Made by a program: the position numbers and the translations under genes. This document shows, one piece after another, positions 25,826-35,115 of a stretch of 64,000 nt of DNA. The DNA is taken from contig CABSEJ010000001.1 of the NCBI GenBank assembly GCA_902476765.1, forward strand, positions 10,790 to 74,789, given 5' to 3'. The notes below the pieces were generated by a model. The model saw only the letters and a list, made by a program, of their open reading frames with translations, made no database searches and had not been told where the DNA came from. Each line of letters opens with the position of its first letter. Within the stretch, counting starts at the first letter, position 1. This DNA is from an uncultured Blautia sp. GTDB lineage: Bacteria > Bacillota > Clostridia > Lachnospirales > Lachnospiraceae.

Positions 25826-26986
25826 CTATGCAAAATTGCAGTATCTGGCCATGGAAACATCCTGAAAACCCAGCAATTCTGCTTTTGGCTTTTCTCCCCG
25901 GGCCACTCTCAGTACCATCTCAAATAATTCCTCTCCGGCGGTTTCCAGTTCTTTTCCCTGGGTAAGAACCGGGCTGCAGTCATAATCTATGTTATCCGCC
26001 ATCAGCCTGGCCGTCTCCTGGTTTGCCGTCAGTTTAATTACCGGGATAAGACCGGAACCCGTAGGCGTACCGTGCCCTGTAGTAAATACTGCCACCTGAG
26101 CTCCGGCAGCTGCCATTCCCACAATAGAAGCTACATCCTGCCCCGGTGTATCCATCACCACCAGCCCTTTTTCTGAAATAGGTTCACCATACCCTACTAC
26201 TTCCCGGATAACCGTAGTCCCTGCTTTATGTACACAGCCAAGAGACTTTTCCTCCAAAGTAGTAATTCCTCCTGCAATATTGCCTGGCGTAGGATTTCCG
26301 TTTCTGGGATTCTCTCCTACACAGAGAAAATCTTCCTCAAAGTCTTTGATGGTTTTTAAAAGCTTTTCTCTTACATCCTGTTTTTCGCAGCGGGCTGCCA
26401 GGATTTTTTCAGCTCCAATCATTTCCGGAGTTTCTGACAAAATCACTGTTCCTCCATGGCTTACCAATAAATCACTGCACTTTCCCACCACCGGATTAGC
26501 TGCCAGTCCGGAGGTAGGGTCAGAACCTCCACATTCTGTCCCCATCACCAGCTCCGAAATATCCGCCTCCTGTAGCGGAAGCAAATCCGCCTGCCTTCTC
26601 ATGGCTTTTGCCAGTTCTATGATATGTTCCTCTGCTTTAAGACTTCCTCCTTCTTCTCTTAGAACTAATACCTCCAATGGTTTGCAGGTTTTTTCTCTGA
26701 TTCTTTCAGCCAATAACGAAGCCTGCACTACTTCACACCCATTTCCCACCAGAACAGTTCCGTATACATTGGGATTTGCCGCCAGCCCGGACAAAGTCTC
26801 CAGCGTCACTTTCAAGTCCCGCCTGCTCAAAGAACAGCCGCCCTGGTTTGCTACATAAACAGCACCCTCTGTCTTCTGGGCTGCAAATCTTGCTGTTTCA
26901 CTGGCACAGAGCGAACATGGCAGAATCAGCACATGATTCCGGATGCCAAACTTCCCGTCCGGCCTTCGATAGCCCTTTATCTTCAT
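25826..26986 (-). CDS. UxaA-family sugar-acid dehydratase, large (C-terminal) part
   Basis: 386 residues of the altronate/galactarate dehydratase C-terminal family. Motifs are GYRRPDGKFGIRNHVLILP, GCEVVQA, GTECGGSDPTSGLAANP, NPRNGNPTPGNIAGGITTLEEKS (split by position only for length) and FTTGHGTPTGSGLIPVIK. It removes water from a sugar acid to give a 2-oxo-3-deoxy acid. Start 26986 follows GGAGGAAAAGAG; the start codon overlaps the stop of the small subunit gene by 4 bp, showing translational coupling. The precise sugar acid is not readable. Confidence 0.88.
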   Translation of the reverse strand: MKIKGYRRPDGKFGIRNHVLILPCSLCASETARFAAQKTEGAVYVANQGGCSLSRRDLKVTLETLSGLAANPNVYGTVLVGNGCEVVQASLLAERIREKTCKPLEVLVLREEGGSLKAEEHIIELAKAMRRQADLLPLQEADISELVMGTECGGSDPTSGLAANPVVGKCSDLLVSHGGTVILSETPEMIGAEKILAARCEKQDVREKLLKTIKDFEEDFLCVGENPRNGNPTPGNIAGGITTLEEKSLGCVHKAGTTVIREVVGYGEPISEKGLVVMDTPGQDVASIVGMAAAGAQVAVFTTGHGTPTGSGLIPVIKLTANQETARLMADNIDYDCSPVLTQGKELETAGEELFEMVLRVARGEKPKAELLGFQDVSMARYCNFA

Positions 26987-27291
26987 CTCTTTTCCTCCCT
27001 GCATCCCTTATCCTGCATCATGCAGGCACTTTGCAGATTATGTACATGAACCCACGCCCCCGGCAAAATGTCCTCTGTGGTCCTGCCGATTTCTTCTCCA
27101 TATTTGCGGACCATCTGTCCCTTCTTCATTTCCTGAATGGCCATTTTATGATACTGAGGAATATCTTCTTTGGCCCTCTGGCTATGTATACTGCCGGCCA
27201 TGGTATAGCAAACCGCTTCACCTGCCTTGGCTCCCTCGGTCAAGGTTATGACCTGGTCTGAGGGATGGATTAAAATTCCGGTTGGCTTCAA
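26983..27291 (-). CDS. UxaA-family dehydratase, small SAF-domain part
   Basis: 102 residues matching the N-terminal SAF domain of altronate/galactarate-type dehydratases (ILIHPSDQVITLTEGAKAGE, then PQYHKMAIQEMKKGQMVRKYGE and PGAWVHVHNLQS). The two halves are encoded separately, as is common in Firmicutes. Its ATG overlaps the stop of the NifJ gene and its stop overlaps the ATG of the large part, so NifJ and both dehydratase parts are translated as a coupled set. Its His and Lys residues are candidates for metal or substrate binding. Confidence 0.87.
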   Translation of the reverse strand: MKPTGILIHPSDQVITLTEGAKAGEAVCYTMAGSIHSQRAKEDIPQYHKMAIQEMKKGQMVRKYGEEIGRTTEDILPGAWVHVHNLQSACMMQDKGCREEKR

Positions 27292-30200
27292 CTTTCTCCC
27301 CCCTGTTTCTCCATGCTCAATTTTTTATATCTTTCATAACGTTCTCTGGCTTCCTCTTCTGCCTGGGCGAATAATTCTTCCGCCAGTTCCGGATTTTGTT
27401 TTGTCAGCGAAACAAAACGTACCTCACTCATAAGGAAATCCCTAAATCCGGCTTTGGGCGCCTTAGAATCCAGAATAAAAGGATTTTTTCCTCTTTGCTT
27501 TCTTCTGGGGTCATAGCGGTACAAATTCCAATATCCGGCTTCTACCGCTCTCTTCTGCTGTTCCTGAGTTCGCCCCATCCCGCCTTTAATTCCATGATTG
27601 ATACAAGGTGCATAACCTATGATTAAAGACGGTCCCGGATAGCTCTCCGCTTCCTGAATGGCTTTTATGGCCTGAAACGGGTCTGCCCCCATAGCAATCT
27701 GGGCCACATATACATCTCCATACTGAGCCGCCATCATACCTAATTCTTTCTTTTTTCTTTGTTTTCCCCCAGCGGAAAATTTAGCTATGGCAGCCTTTGG
27801 CGTTGACTTAGAGGATTGTCCTCCTGTGTTGGAATAAACCTCTGTATCAAAAACCATTACATTTATATCTGCACCAGTGGACAGCACATGGTCTAAACCT
27901 CCATAGCCAATATCATAGGCCCATCCATCTCCCCCGAATATCCAATTGGAACGTTTGATAAAATAGTCTGCCCTCTGAAGAACCTCCCTTGCTCCTTTTA
28001 TCTCCTGGTTTTTCTCCAGCTCCTTTTTCAACGCTTCTCCACGTTTTCTTGTATCCTTGGAATCCGTGAATCCTTCCAGCCACTGCCTGATAGTTCTTTC
28101 CAGTTCTTTATCCTCGCTGTCAGAAGCCGAAAGCCCGGATAAAATTTCTTCCACCTGGTCTTTAACTTCCGCCCTAATAGCCTGGTATCCCAGATACATG
28201 CCTAACCCATATTCCGCATTATCCTCAAAAAGAGAGAAGCCCCAGGCAGGTCCATGTCCCTCTCTGTCTTTCCGGTAAGGTACTGCAGGTGCACTTCCTC
28301 CCCATACGGTTGCACATCCCGCAGAGTTGGAAATCATCATTCTGTCCCCGAAAAGCTGTGTAATCAGCCTGGCATAGGGGGTCTCTCCGCATCCCGCACA
28401 GGCCCCTGAAAATTCAAAGTAAGCCGGCAAAAACTGGCTTCCCTTCACACTGCAGCCGTTCTTCTCTACGATTTTCTGCAAGGGCCGTTTTGAAATCCAA
28501 TCCCAGCTCTCTTCCTCTTCCGCCGTTCTCTGTTCCAGAGGAATCATCTGCAAAGCAGAATTTCCCGCAGGGCATACATTGATACAATTTCCGCAGCCTG
28601 TGCAATCCAGGGGAGAAAATCCCATATAAAAATACTGGCTTTGATACCCCTTAGCAGGACCGGCCTGGTTTCGTACTTTCTCCGGGGCATTCTCCCTTTC
28701 CTCCTCTGTCAGTAATTGTGGACGCAAAACCCCATGAGGACACACAAAAGAGCAGCGGTTGCACTGCAGGCAGGCCTGTGGATTCCAGTCGGGAACTTCT
28801 AAGGCAATTCCTCTTTTTTCATATTGTGTGGTACCAATAGGAAAGGTACCGTCTTCAATACCCTGAAAAGCACTAACCGGAATTTTGTCTCCCTGCTGCC
28901 GGTTCATGGGCATCATAATACGGTTTACAAAAAAATCCAGCTTGTCTGACCCTGTATAAATTTCCTGTATCTGTTCCTCACAGACATTGGTTTTTAAAGC
29001 GCCGAGATTTACTTTATGTAAGCGCTGAACCGACTGACGGATAGCCTCAACATTCATATCTATCACTTTCTGCCCCTGATGTCCGTAATTTTTCCGTACT
29101 TCCTGTTCCAGATAAGACATGGCCTGGTCCAGGGGAATCATTTTCGTCAGAGCAAAAAATGCCGTCTGCATAATCATATTGATACGGCGGCCAAGCCCCA
29201 GTTCTTCCGCCAATTGTGCTCCGTTTATGGTGTAAAAGCGGATGTTTTTATTCAAAATAGTCTGCTTCATGGCCTCTGGCAAATGCTTACTCAGCTGCTG
29301 CTCATCCCAAATACAATTCAGAAGAAAAATTCCATTTTCCTTTATTCCTTCCAGCAGGTCATAATCCTTTACATAAGCCTGGTTATGACAGGCAATATAG
29401 TCCCCATGTTCCACCAAATAGGAAGAGCGGATAGGACTGTCTCCAAAGCGCAGATGGGAAATGGTGATTCCTCCCGACTTTTTAGAATCATAGGCAAAAT
29501 AAGCCTGCACATATTTATTCGTATGATTTCCAATAATTTTCACTGCAGACTTATTCCCACTTACCGTACCGTCTGAACCCAGTCCCCAAAATTTGCAGTT
29601 TATGGTTCCTTTTGCTGCAGTATCCGGGAAATTCTTTTCTGCCGGAAGGGAATGTCCTGTAATGTCATCCAGGATACCTACAGTAAATCCTTCTACCGGA
29701 TACTCCTGTTCTCCGTTTCTCAAAACAGCTCTCACATCACTTGGCCTGAAATCCTTAGAAGCCAGGCCGTAACGCCCGCCAATAATCCTTGGACTCTTAT
29801 CCGCAGCCCTAAATGCGGCGCATACCTCCTGATACAAAGGCTCTCCTGTTGCACCCGGCTCTTTCGTGCGGTCTAATACCACCACTGTTTTCGTACTTTT
29901 CGGAAAAGCCTGCAAAAAATCACAGGCAGAAAAGGGACGAAACAGGCGAACCTGGACCAAACCATATTTCTCTTCCTGTTTATTCAGATAATCCAGAGTC
30001 TCCTTAATTACTTCACAGGCAGAACCCATAGCAACCAAAACAACAGAAGGATTGCCGGCACCATAGTAATCAAACAGATGATACTGTCTCCCTGTTTCCT
30101 CCTGCAGCCTGTCCATATATTGCTGTACCAGCTCCGGCAGCTTGTCATAGAATCTATTTACAGCCTCTCTCTCTTGAAAGAAAATATCCGGATTCTGTGT

Positions 30201-30860
30201 GGTTCCTCTTAAAACAGGATGGTCCGGATTTAAAGCTCTGTCCCTAAGCTTCTTTATTTCTTCCCAATCCACCAATTTTTTTACTGTTTCTTCCTCTATC
30301 ACTTCAATTTTCTGTATTTCATGGGAAGTCCGGAATCCGTCAAAAAAGTGAACAAAGGGAAGTCTGGCACCGATTGCTGATAAATGGGCAATACACCCTA
30401 AATCCATACATTCCTGCACAGAGCCGGAGGCAAGCAAAGCCATTCCTGTCTGACGAATGCTCATCACATCCTGGTGGTCTCCGAAAATACTCAATGCATT
30501 GGAGGCCAGGGACCTGGCGCTCACATGAAGCACACCGGGAAGCAGTTCTCCCGCAATTTTATATAGATTAGGTATCATCAGCAATAACCCCTGGGAAGAG
30601 GTATAGGTAGAGGACAGAGCTCCGGCCTGAAGACTGCCGTGAAGAGTTCCGGCCGCTCCGCCTTCCGATTGCATTTCAATCAGCCTGACCGGCCTTCCAA
30701 AAATATTCTTCTTTCCCTGAGACGCCCATTTGTCCACAGCCTCCGCCATAGGGGAGGAGGGTGTTATCGGATAAATAGCCGCAACCTCTGTAAAGTAATA
30801 GGACGCCATTGCTGCCGCTGTATTGCCGTCCATGGTTTCTTTCCTGTTCTTCTGCATCAT
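27288..30860 (-). CDS. nifJ: Pyruvate:ferredoxin (flavodoxin) oxidoreductase
   Basis: About 1190-residue single-chain 2-oxoacid oxidoreductase: oxidative decarboxylation of a 2-oxoacid with CoA, ferredoxin as electron acceptor. In order: pyrimidine-binding domain (YPITPSSPMAEAVDKW), TPP/CoA domains, a 2[4Fe-4S] ferredoxin domain (CLQCNRCSFVCPHG, CTGCGNCINVCPAG) and a TPP-pyrophosphate domain (CAGCGETPYARL, GGDGWAYDIGYGGLDHVL, NTGGQSSKSTPK). Start at 30860 or the next ATG at 30857, behind AGGAGAAGAGG. It is embedded in a sugar operon and overlaps a sugar-acid dehydratase gene, so pyruvate may not be its only substrate. Confidence 0.93.
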   Translation of the reverse strand: MMQKNRKETMDGNTAAAMASYYFTEVAAIYPITPSSPMAEAVDKWASQGKKNIFGRPVRLIEMQSEGGAAGTLHGSLQAGALSSTYTSSQGLLLMIPNLYKIAGELLPGVLHVSARSLASNALSIFGDHQDVMSIRQTGMALLASGSVQECMDLGCIAHLSAIGARLPFVHFFDGFRTSHEIQKIEVIEEETVKKLVDWEEIKKLRDRALNPDHPVLRGTTQNPDIFFQEREAVNRFYDKLPELVQQYMDRLQEETGRQYHLFDYYGAGNPSVVLVAMGSACEVIKETLDYLNKQEEKYGLVQVRLFRPFSACDFLQAFPKSTKTVVVLDRTKEPGATGEPLYQEVCAAFRAADKSPRIIGGRYGLASKDFRPSDVRAVLRNGEQEYPVEGFTVGILDDITGHSLPAEKNFPDTAAKGTINCKFWGLGSDGTVSGNKSAVKIIGNHTNKYVQAYFAYDSKKSGGITISHLRFGDSPIRSSYLVEHGDYIACHNQAYVKDYDLLEGIKENGIFLLNCIWDEQQLSKHLPEAMKQTILNKNIRFYTINGAQLAEELGLGRRINMIMQTAFFALTKMIPLDQAMSYLEQEVRKNYGHQGQKVIDMNVEAIRQSVQRLHKVNLGALKTNVCEEQIQEIYTGSDKLDFFVNRIMMPMNRQQGDKIPVSAFQGIEDGTFPIGTTQYEKRGIALEVPDWNPQACLQCNRCSFVCPHGVLRPQLLTEEERENAPEKVRNQAGPAKGYQSQYFYMGFSPLDCTGCGNCINVCPAGNSALQMIPLEQRTAEEEESWDWISKRPLQKIVEKNGCSVKGSQFLPAYFEFSGACAGCGETPYARLITQLFGDRMMISNSAGCATVWGGSAPAVPYRKDREGHGPAWGFSLFEDNAEYGLGMYLGYQAIRAEVKDQVEEILSGLSASDSEDKELERTIRQWLEGFTDSKDTRKRGEALKKELEKNQEIKGAREVLQRADYFIKRSNWIFGGDGWAYDIGYGGLDHVLSTGADINVMVFDTEVYSNTGGQSSKSTPKAAIAKFSAGGKQRKKKELGMMAAQYGDVYVAQIAMGADPFQAIKAIQEAESYPGPSLIIGYAPCINHGIKGGMGRTQEQQKRAVEAGYWNLYRYDPRRKQRGKNPFILDSKAPKAGFRDFLMSEVRFVSLTKQNPELAEELFAQAEEEARERYERYKKLSMEKQGGES

Positions 30861-30885
30861 ACTGCCTCTTCTCCTGAATTTTCCT

Positions 30886-31920
30886 TTAGTTCTTAAAGAC
30901 AATCCTGCCGGAATAGGATGAAAATTCTTCTATGGCCTTCTCAAACTCTTCCAGCTTCATTTCTTTGGCTACAAACTTGCTCAGGTCAATCTTACCGGTT
31001 TTCAGAATATTCATAACTTCTGTCCAGGTCTCATACATGCGCCTTCCAAAGATACCGGTAACAATCAGCTCTTTATACACAACTCCGTACATAAAATTCT
31101 GATAGGTCAAGGTTCCTTCCACCATACCCACATGTACGATGGTGCCTGCTATCTTCACTGCTTCCACCTCTTGATTAATGACTCGTTCATTGCCTGTAAA
31201 GTCAATAACCGCATCTACACCGCAGCCGTCAGTCTCACGTTTTACAATCTCCACCAAATCCTCTCTGGTACCATTGATTAGTACATCCGCCCCTCTGTTT
31301 TTGCTTTCTTCCAGCTTCTTATCACTGACATCTACAGCAAACAATTTGGTACAGCCCAGATATTTGGCAATTTCCACTGCCATCTGGCCGATGGTGCCTA
31401 CCCCTGCAATAAGCAAAGTCTTTCCCGATGGATTAGCCTTAGAAACAGCATGCATTGCTGTTGCAAATGGTTCCAAAATGGCTCCTTCCTGAAAAGAAAC
31501 ATTATCCGGAAGCCTGATTAACGCTTTTTTATCCAGGGCAATATACTCCGCAAAGCATCCGTCAACTGTTCTGCCTAAAACACCCATATGGTTGCCGCAG
31601 ATATGCCGGTTTCCTGTTCTGCAGGTTTCACAATATCCGCAGGGAATATGAGTCTCACCGGCCACCCGGTCTCCCTCTGCATAGCCCTCTACGTCTTCTC
31701 CCACCTTTACAATAGTTCCTGCAAACTCATGGCCCATAATAAAGGGAAGGTCATAATTTGCCTTTTCCACCAAAGGTGTCCATTCATATACATCTACATC
31801 TGATTTACAAAGTGCAGATGCTTCTACCTTGATTAAAACCTGGTTTCTTCCAATTTCAGGAATCGGCACATCCGTCCATGTAAATCCAACTTCTCTTTTA
31901 TCTTTTAAAATCGCTTTCAT
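30886..31920 (-). CDS. Zinc-dependent polyol/sugar dehydrogenase (MDR family)
   Basis: 344 residues, medium-chain dehydrogenase/reductase. The catalytic zinc site is C38 (SALCKSDV) with GHEFAGTI; structural zinc Cys lie in CGYCETCRTGNRHIC; the NAD fold is GVGTIGQMAVEIAKYLG ending in FAVDVSD. It is related to sorbitol, threonine and L-iditol dehydrogenases and would oxidise a sugar or polyol hydroxyl. It is 20 bp after the propeller gene and 25 bp before nifJ, so it joins the sugar part and the acyl-CoA part of the operon. Confidence 0.92.
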   Translation of the reverse strand: MKAILKDKREVGFTWTDVPIPEIGRNQVLIKVEASALCKSDVDVYEWTPLVEKANYDLPFIMGHEFAGTIVKVGEDVEGYAEGDRVAGETHIPCGYCETCRTGNRHICGNHMGVLGRTVDGCFAEYIALDKKALIRLPDNVSFQEGAILEPFATAMHAVSKANPSGKTLLIAGVGTIGQMAVEIAKYLGCTKLFAVDVSDKKLEESKNRGADVLINGTREDLVEIVKRETDGCGVDAVIDFTGNERVINQEVEAVKIAGTIVHVGMVEGTLTYQNFMYGVVYKELIVTGIFGRRMYETWTEVMNILKTGKIDLSKFVAKEMKLEEFEKAIEEFSSYSGRIVFKN

Positions 31921-31940
31921 CTTTTTTCTCCTTAAACTTT

Positions 31941-32993
31941 TTACAGCGGCAGCGAATATATGGCCACTTCGTCGGTTTCTCGATTAGCTGACAGCAGCTT
32001 TACCTGTCCCTGGGATTGAAACAGCATACAATTAGCGGCGCCGGCGCCCTTATCAATCAGGTTCTCCACATACTGTTGTTTCTCTTTGTGGTAGTAAAGA
32101 CTGATTAGCTCCTTTTCACCGCCTCTTCCGCCTACAAAAGCATATTCCCGTCCTCTTATCCGGCCGCCCCATATAGCGTGGGCAAAAGGCATATTCTTCT
32201 CCCGCTCATACACTTTTTTAAATTGATTATTGCTATCTTTTTTGAAAATTTTTATGGTTTCTCCATGAAAAGGAGAAATAACCAGCAGCTCCTTCTGTCC
32301 ATCATCATCAAAGTCCCGATACAGCATATCGCTGACCGGTTCCTCTAAAATCCTTTCACATTTCCAGTCATCCCGGTGAGTCTTGGGGGAATATACCACA
32401 TATACACCATTATCTGTTCCCACTACTCCATAGCTTTCTCCCTGCTCTTTGTTGATGCTAAATCCATGATTCTTATACAACCGGCGGATAATCGGCTGAA
32501 ATTCCAGGGGATGTTCCTGATTGTATTGAAATATGTCTTCCGGAAGCTCAGCAGCCCACACACTTCCGGGGCTGCTCCAATCTCCCTCATATGCGCTGGC
32601 TGATTTCAGTGTAGCCGCTATCAGATATTTCTTCTCTTTATTTCCAACAATTCCAAACCGATGCAGAAAGGGCATATCACATAATATTTCACAGTGCCAC
32701 TCCCCCTGCTTCCGATAATAATATACCAGCCGTGCCTGAGCTGCATTATCCGGCGAATAAAACCCCTGAGTGGCCAAAAGCACAGGACAGGAGGCATTGG
32801 GAAATTGCTGCAGAGTCATTACTCCTCCCGGCCCGTTCCACAGTGTCTCTATCAAATTCCCCTGAAGGTCATATGCTCTGCATGGGCCCTTTCCCTCAGC
32901 AGAACACAGCAGATAGTCTTCTTTGTTATATTCAAATGACGCAACAGCATAACATTTCTCGATACAATCTATGGTCTTTTTTGTAATTTTCAT
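31941..32993 (-). CDS. Beta-propeller protein with FG-GAP/VCBS-like repeat
   Basis: 350 residues, no signal peptide. Repeated short beta units (YLLCSAEGKG, VLLATQGFY, YLIAATLKSAS, GVVGTDNGVYVVYS) and a calcium-loop-like FDDDGQKELLVISP point to a beta-propeller. The function is not known. Placed between rpiB and the zinc dehydrogenase with gaps of 8 and 20 bp. Propeller folds are frequent among sugar lactonases, epimerases and lyases, so a role on the dehydrogenase product (for example lactone opening) is possible but only inferred. Confidence 0.7.
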   Translation of the reverse strand: MKITKKTIDCIEKCYAVASFEYNKEDYLLCSAEGKGPCRAYDLQGNLIETLWNGPGGVMTLQQFPNASCPVLLATQGFYSPDNAAQARLVYYYRKQGEWHCEILCDMPFLHRFGIVGNKEKKYLIAATLKSASAYEGDWSSPGSVWAAELPEDIFQYNQEHPLEFQPIIRRLYKNHGFSINKEQGESYGVVGTDNGVYVVYSPKTHRDDWKCERILEEPVSDMLYRDFDDDGQKELLVISPFHGETIKIFKKDSNNQFKKVYEREKNMPFAHAIWGGRIRGREYAFVGGRGGEKELISLYYHKEKQQYVENLIDKGAGAANCMLFQSQGQVKLLSANRETDEVAIYSLPL

Positions 32994-33001
32994 ATGACAT
33001 C

Positions 33002-33442
33002 CTATCTTTCTCTATCGTACTCCTTATAGGCCTCCACCTTAATCTGAGAAGAACTTCCCTTTATAAACTCATGATTTAAAAATACGGCTGTCAATTCTTC
33101 TCTCACCTTATTTCCAATAGTAAAAGCGCCCATACAGAGAATATTAGCATCATTGGACAATCTGGCTCTCTTTGCGGAATAGGCATCTGATACCAGAGCC
33201 GCATATGCGCCTCTTACCTTATTGGCTGCAATGGACATTCCTATGCCGGTTCCGCACAGTAGAATCCCTCTGTCATATTTTCCGTCAGCTACCGCCTGGG
33301 CCACCCGAAAAGCTACATGGGCATATATATCGTCTTCACTTCCAAAGTCTGTCACTGTCCCCAATTCTTCTTTTACGATAAATTTTACCAGCTCTTCTTT
33401 TGCTTCTCTGGCATTAGGGTCCCATCCTATAGCAATTTTCAT
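33002..33442 (-). CDS. RpiB/LacA/LacB sugar-phosphate isomerase
   Basis: 146 residues. Family motif GILLCGTGIGMSIAANKV with the catalytic Cys, N-terminal IAIGWDPNAREAKEEL, and YSAKRARLSNDANILCMG. Members isomerise ribose-5-P, galactose-6-P or erythrulose-4-P. The location next to DhaL and DhaK matches the known tetrulose route in which an RpiB homologue (DerI/EryI) converts erythrulose-4-P to erythrose-4-P. That assignment is inferred from context. Confidence 0.92.
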   Translation of the reverse strand: MKIAIGWDPNAREAKEELVKFIVKEELGTVTDFGSEDDIYAHVAFRVAQAVADGKYDRGILLCGTGIGMSIAANKVRGAYAALVSDAYSAKRARLSNDANILCMGAFTIGNKVREELTAVFLNHEFIKGSSSQIKVEAYKEYDRER

Positions 33443-33461
33443 CTTATACCACTTCCCTGTT

Positions 33462-34100
33462 TTACAATAGTTCCTCTATCCCACTGGCCATAGCCTCCAG
33501 CAAAAGACAGCATGACACTGCCCCTGCGTCCAAAACTCCCACGGAGCGCTGTCCCAGCCGGGAGGCTCTTCCATATTTCGCAATGAGATTTCTGGTTTGC
33601 TCCTTTCCATTCCGGGCTGCCCCGCACATCTCCTCCAGGCCTTCGCTGAATTTCCTTTTTCCCTTTAAAGCTGCAGCAAGGGCTTCCACTGCCGGAGACA
33701 AGCAGTCCACCAGTGTTTTGTCTCCTTCTCTGGCATCCACAATCTGAAAAAGTTCCTGTCTTGCATGCGTCAGCATAGCCAAAAATTCATCCAGTCCTAT
33801 TTCTGCAAAGTCTTCTCCAGCCTCACACATACTCAGAAAAATAGTTCCGTAAATAGGTCCCATAGAGCCGCCTATTTCATTTAACAGAACATTTCCCAAA
33901 AGCTCCAGGCCTTCCGTAAAGCCAAAATCCTGTTCCCGGTACTTTTTTTCAAACAAGGTAAAACCTTTATTCATATTGGCTCCATGGTCTCCATCCCCTA
34001 TTTCGCCGTCCACCTGTCCCAAATAATCCTTATTCTCTTGAATCACCTGAACCATTTTCAGCAAAATAGGCTTTCCCTCTGTGTTTTTAAAGGTCTCCAT
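33462..34100 (-). CDS. dhaL: Dihydroxyacetone kinase-type phosphotransferase subunit DhaL
   Basis: 212 residues; the all-alpha nucleotide-binding subunit. Mg-nucleotide Asp residues lie in DGEIGDGDHGANM; further motifs are GGSMGPIYGT, GDKTLVDCLSP and YGRASRLGQRSVGVLDAGA. Start 34100 has GGAGAG 8 bases upstream; the ATG at 34115 lacks this. With DhaK it phosphorylates dihydroxyacetone or another short ketose. No DhaM phosphotransfer protein is encoded beside it, so an ATP-dependent form or a distant DhaM is needed. Confidence 0.9.
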   Translation of the reverse strand: METFKNTEGKPILLKMVQVIQENKDYLGQVDGEIGDGDHGANMNKGFTLFEKKYREQDFGFTEGLELLGNVLLNEIGGSMGPIYGTIFLSMCEAGEDFAEIGLDEFLAMLTHARQELFQIVDAREGDKTLVDCLSPAVEALAAALKGKRKFSEGLEEMCGAARNGKEQTRNLIAKYGRASRLGQRSVGVLDAGAVSCCLLLEAMASGIEELL

Positions 34101-34121
34101 TTCTTTTCTCTCCATAATGGC

Positions 34122-35111
34122 TTATTTCCATCCAACACTGCTGACAGGATAATCTATCCACTGTTTTAGTTCCTTATCCAGCTTTATCATGGTCAGGGTA
34201 GCCCCCGCCATATCCAGGGAAGTAAAATAATTCCCCACATAAGAGCGGTAAATTCCAATTCCCTTCCCAGACAGTAATTTCTCTACCTGACCGTACAATA
34301 CATACAACTCCATAACCGGCGTAGCCCCCAGACCGGAAATCAGTACCGCTGTCTCTTCGCCTTCCTCATAGGGATAATCCTGAAGAATCATATTCACCAT
34401 ACGCTCTGCCAGTTTATCTGCTGTCTCTAAAGGAAGCACTGCAACTCCCGGCTCCCCATGATGACCTATGCCAAGCTCCATAGTCCCCTGGGCAATCTGA
34501 AATCCAGGCTGTTCCATAGAAGGAAGTATACAGGGTCTGAGCCCTACTCCTACGGATTTCGTATTATCAATGGCCTTTTGGGCAGCCCGGATAACCTCAT
34601 CTAAGTCTCCGCCCTGGACAGCTCTTGCCCCTGCTGCCTTCCACATAAATATTTCTCCCGCCACGCCTCGTCTTTTATGACTCTCTTCTCTGGGTGCAGA
34701 AGCCACATCGTCATTAGCCACTACTGTTTTTACTTCTATTCCCTGCTTTTTAGCCATTCTCACTGCCATCTTTACATTCATGTTGTCTCCTGAATAGTTC
34801 CCATACAGGCAGGCAACCCCTTTTCCCTGGTCTGCAGACCGAATGGCATCCAGAAATGCTCCCGGGGTGGGAGAAGAAAAAATTTCCCCCACCGCCGCTG
34901 CATCACACATATTTTTTCCCACATATCCTATAAAAGCCGGTTTATGCCCCGAGCCTCCGCCTGTAACTACACCCACCTTATCCTTGGGCATATGTTTGGC
35001 CTTAACAACTCTTGCATTATCCGTGCTTTCCACTATATCACTATGGAGCCCGATAAATCCCTGCAGCATTTCCTCTACAATATTGTCCGGGTCATTCATA
35101 ATTCCCTGCAC
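34122..35111 (-). CDS. dhaK: Dihydroxyacetone kinase-type substrate subunit DhaK
   Basis: 329 residues. The ketose forms a hemiaminal with His218, seen here at the same number in GIGHHGEPGV; VTGGGSGHKPAFIGYVG and GNYSGDNMNVKMA line the site. A GTG start at 35111 is chosen: GAGGTGAT precedes it and the protein then begins QGIMNDPDNIVEEML like known DhaK; earlier ATGs lie inside the upstream glycosidase gene. It follows that gene by 4 bp. Substrate is dihydroxyacetone or, given RpiB nearby, a tetrulose. Confidence 0.92.
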   Translation of the reverse strand: MQGIMNDPDNIVEEMLQGFIGLHSDIVESTDNARVVKAKHMPKDKVGVVTGGGSGHKPAFIGYVGKNMCDAAAVGEIFSSPTPGAFLDAIRSADQGKGVACLYGNYSGDNMNVKMAVRMAKKQGIEVKTVVANDDVASAPREESHKRRGVAGEIFMWKAAGARAVQGGDLDEVIRAAQKAIDNTKSVGVGLRPCILPSMEQPGFQIAQGTMELGIGHHGEPGVAVLPLETADKLAERMVNMILQDYPYEEGEETAVLISGLGATPVMELYVLYGQVEKLLSGKGIGIYRSYVGNYFTSLDMAGATLTMIKLDKELKQWIDYPVSSVGWK

Positions 35112-35115
35112 TTTA

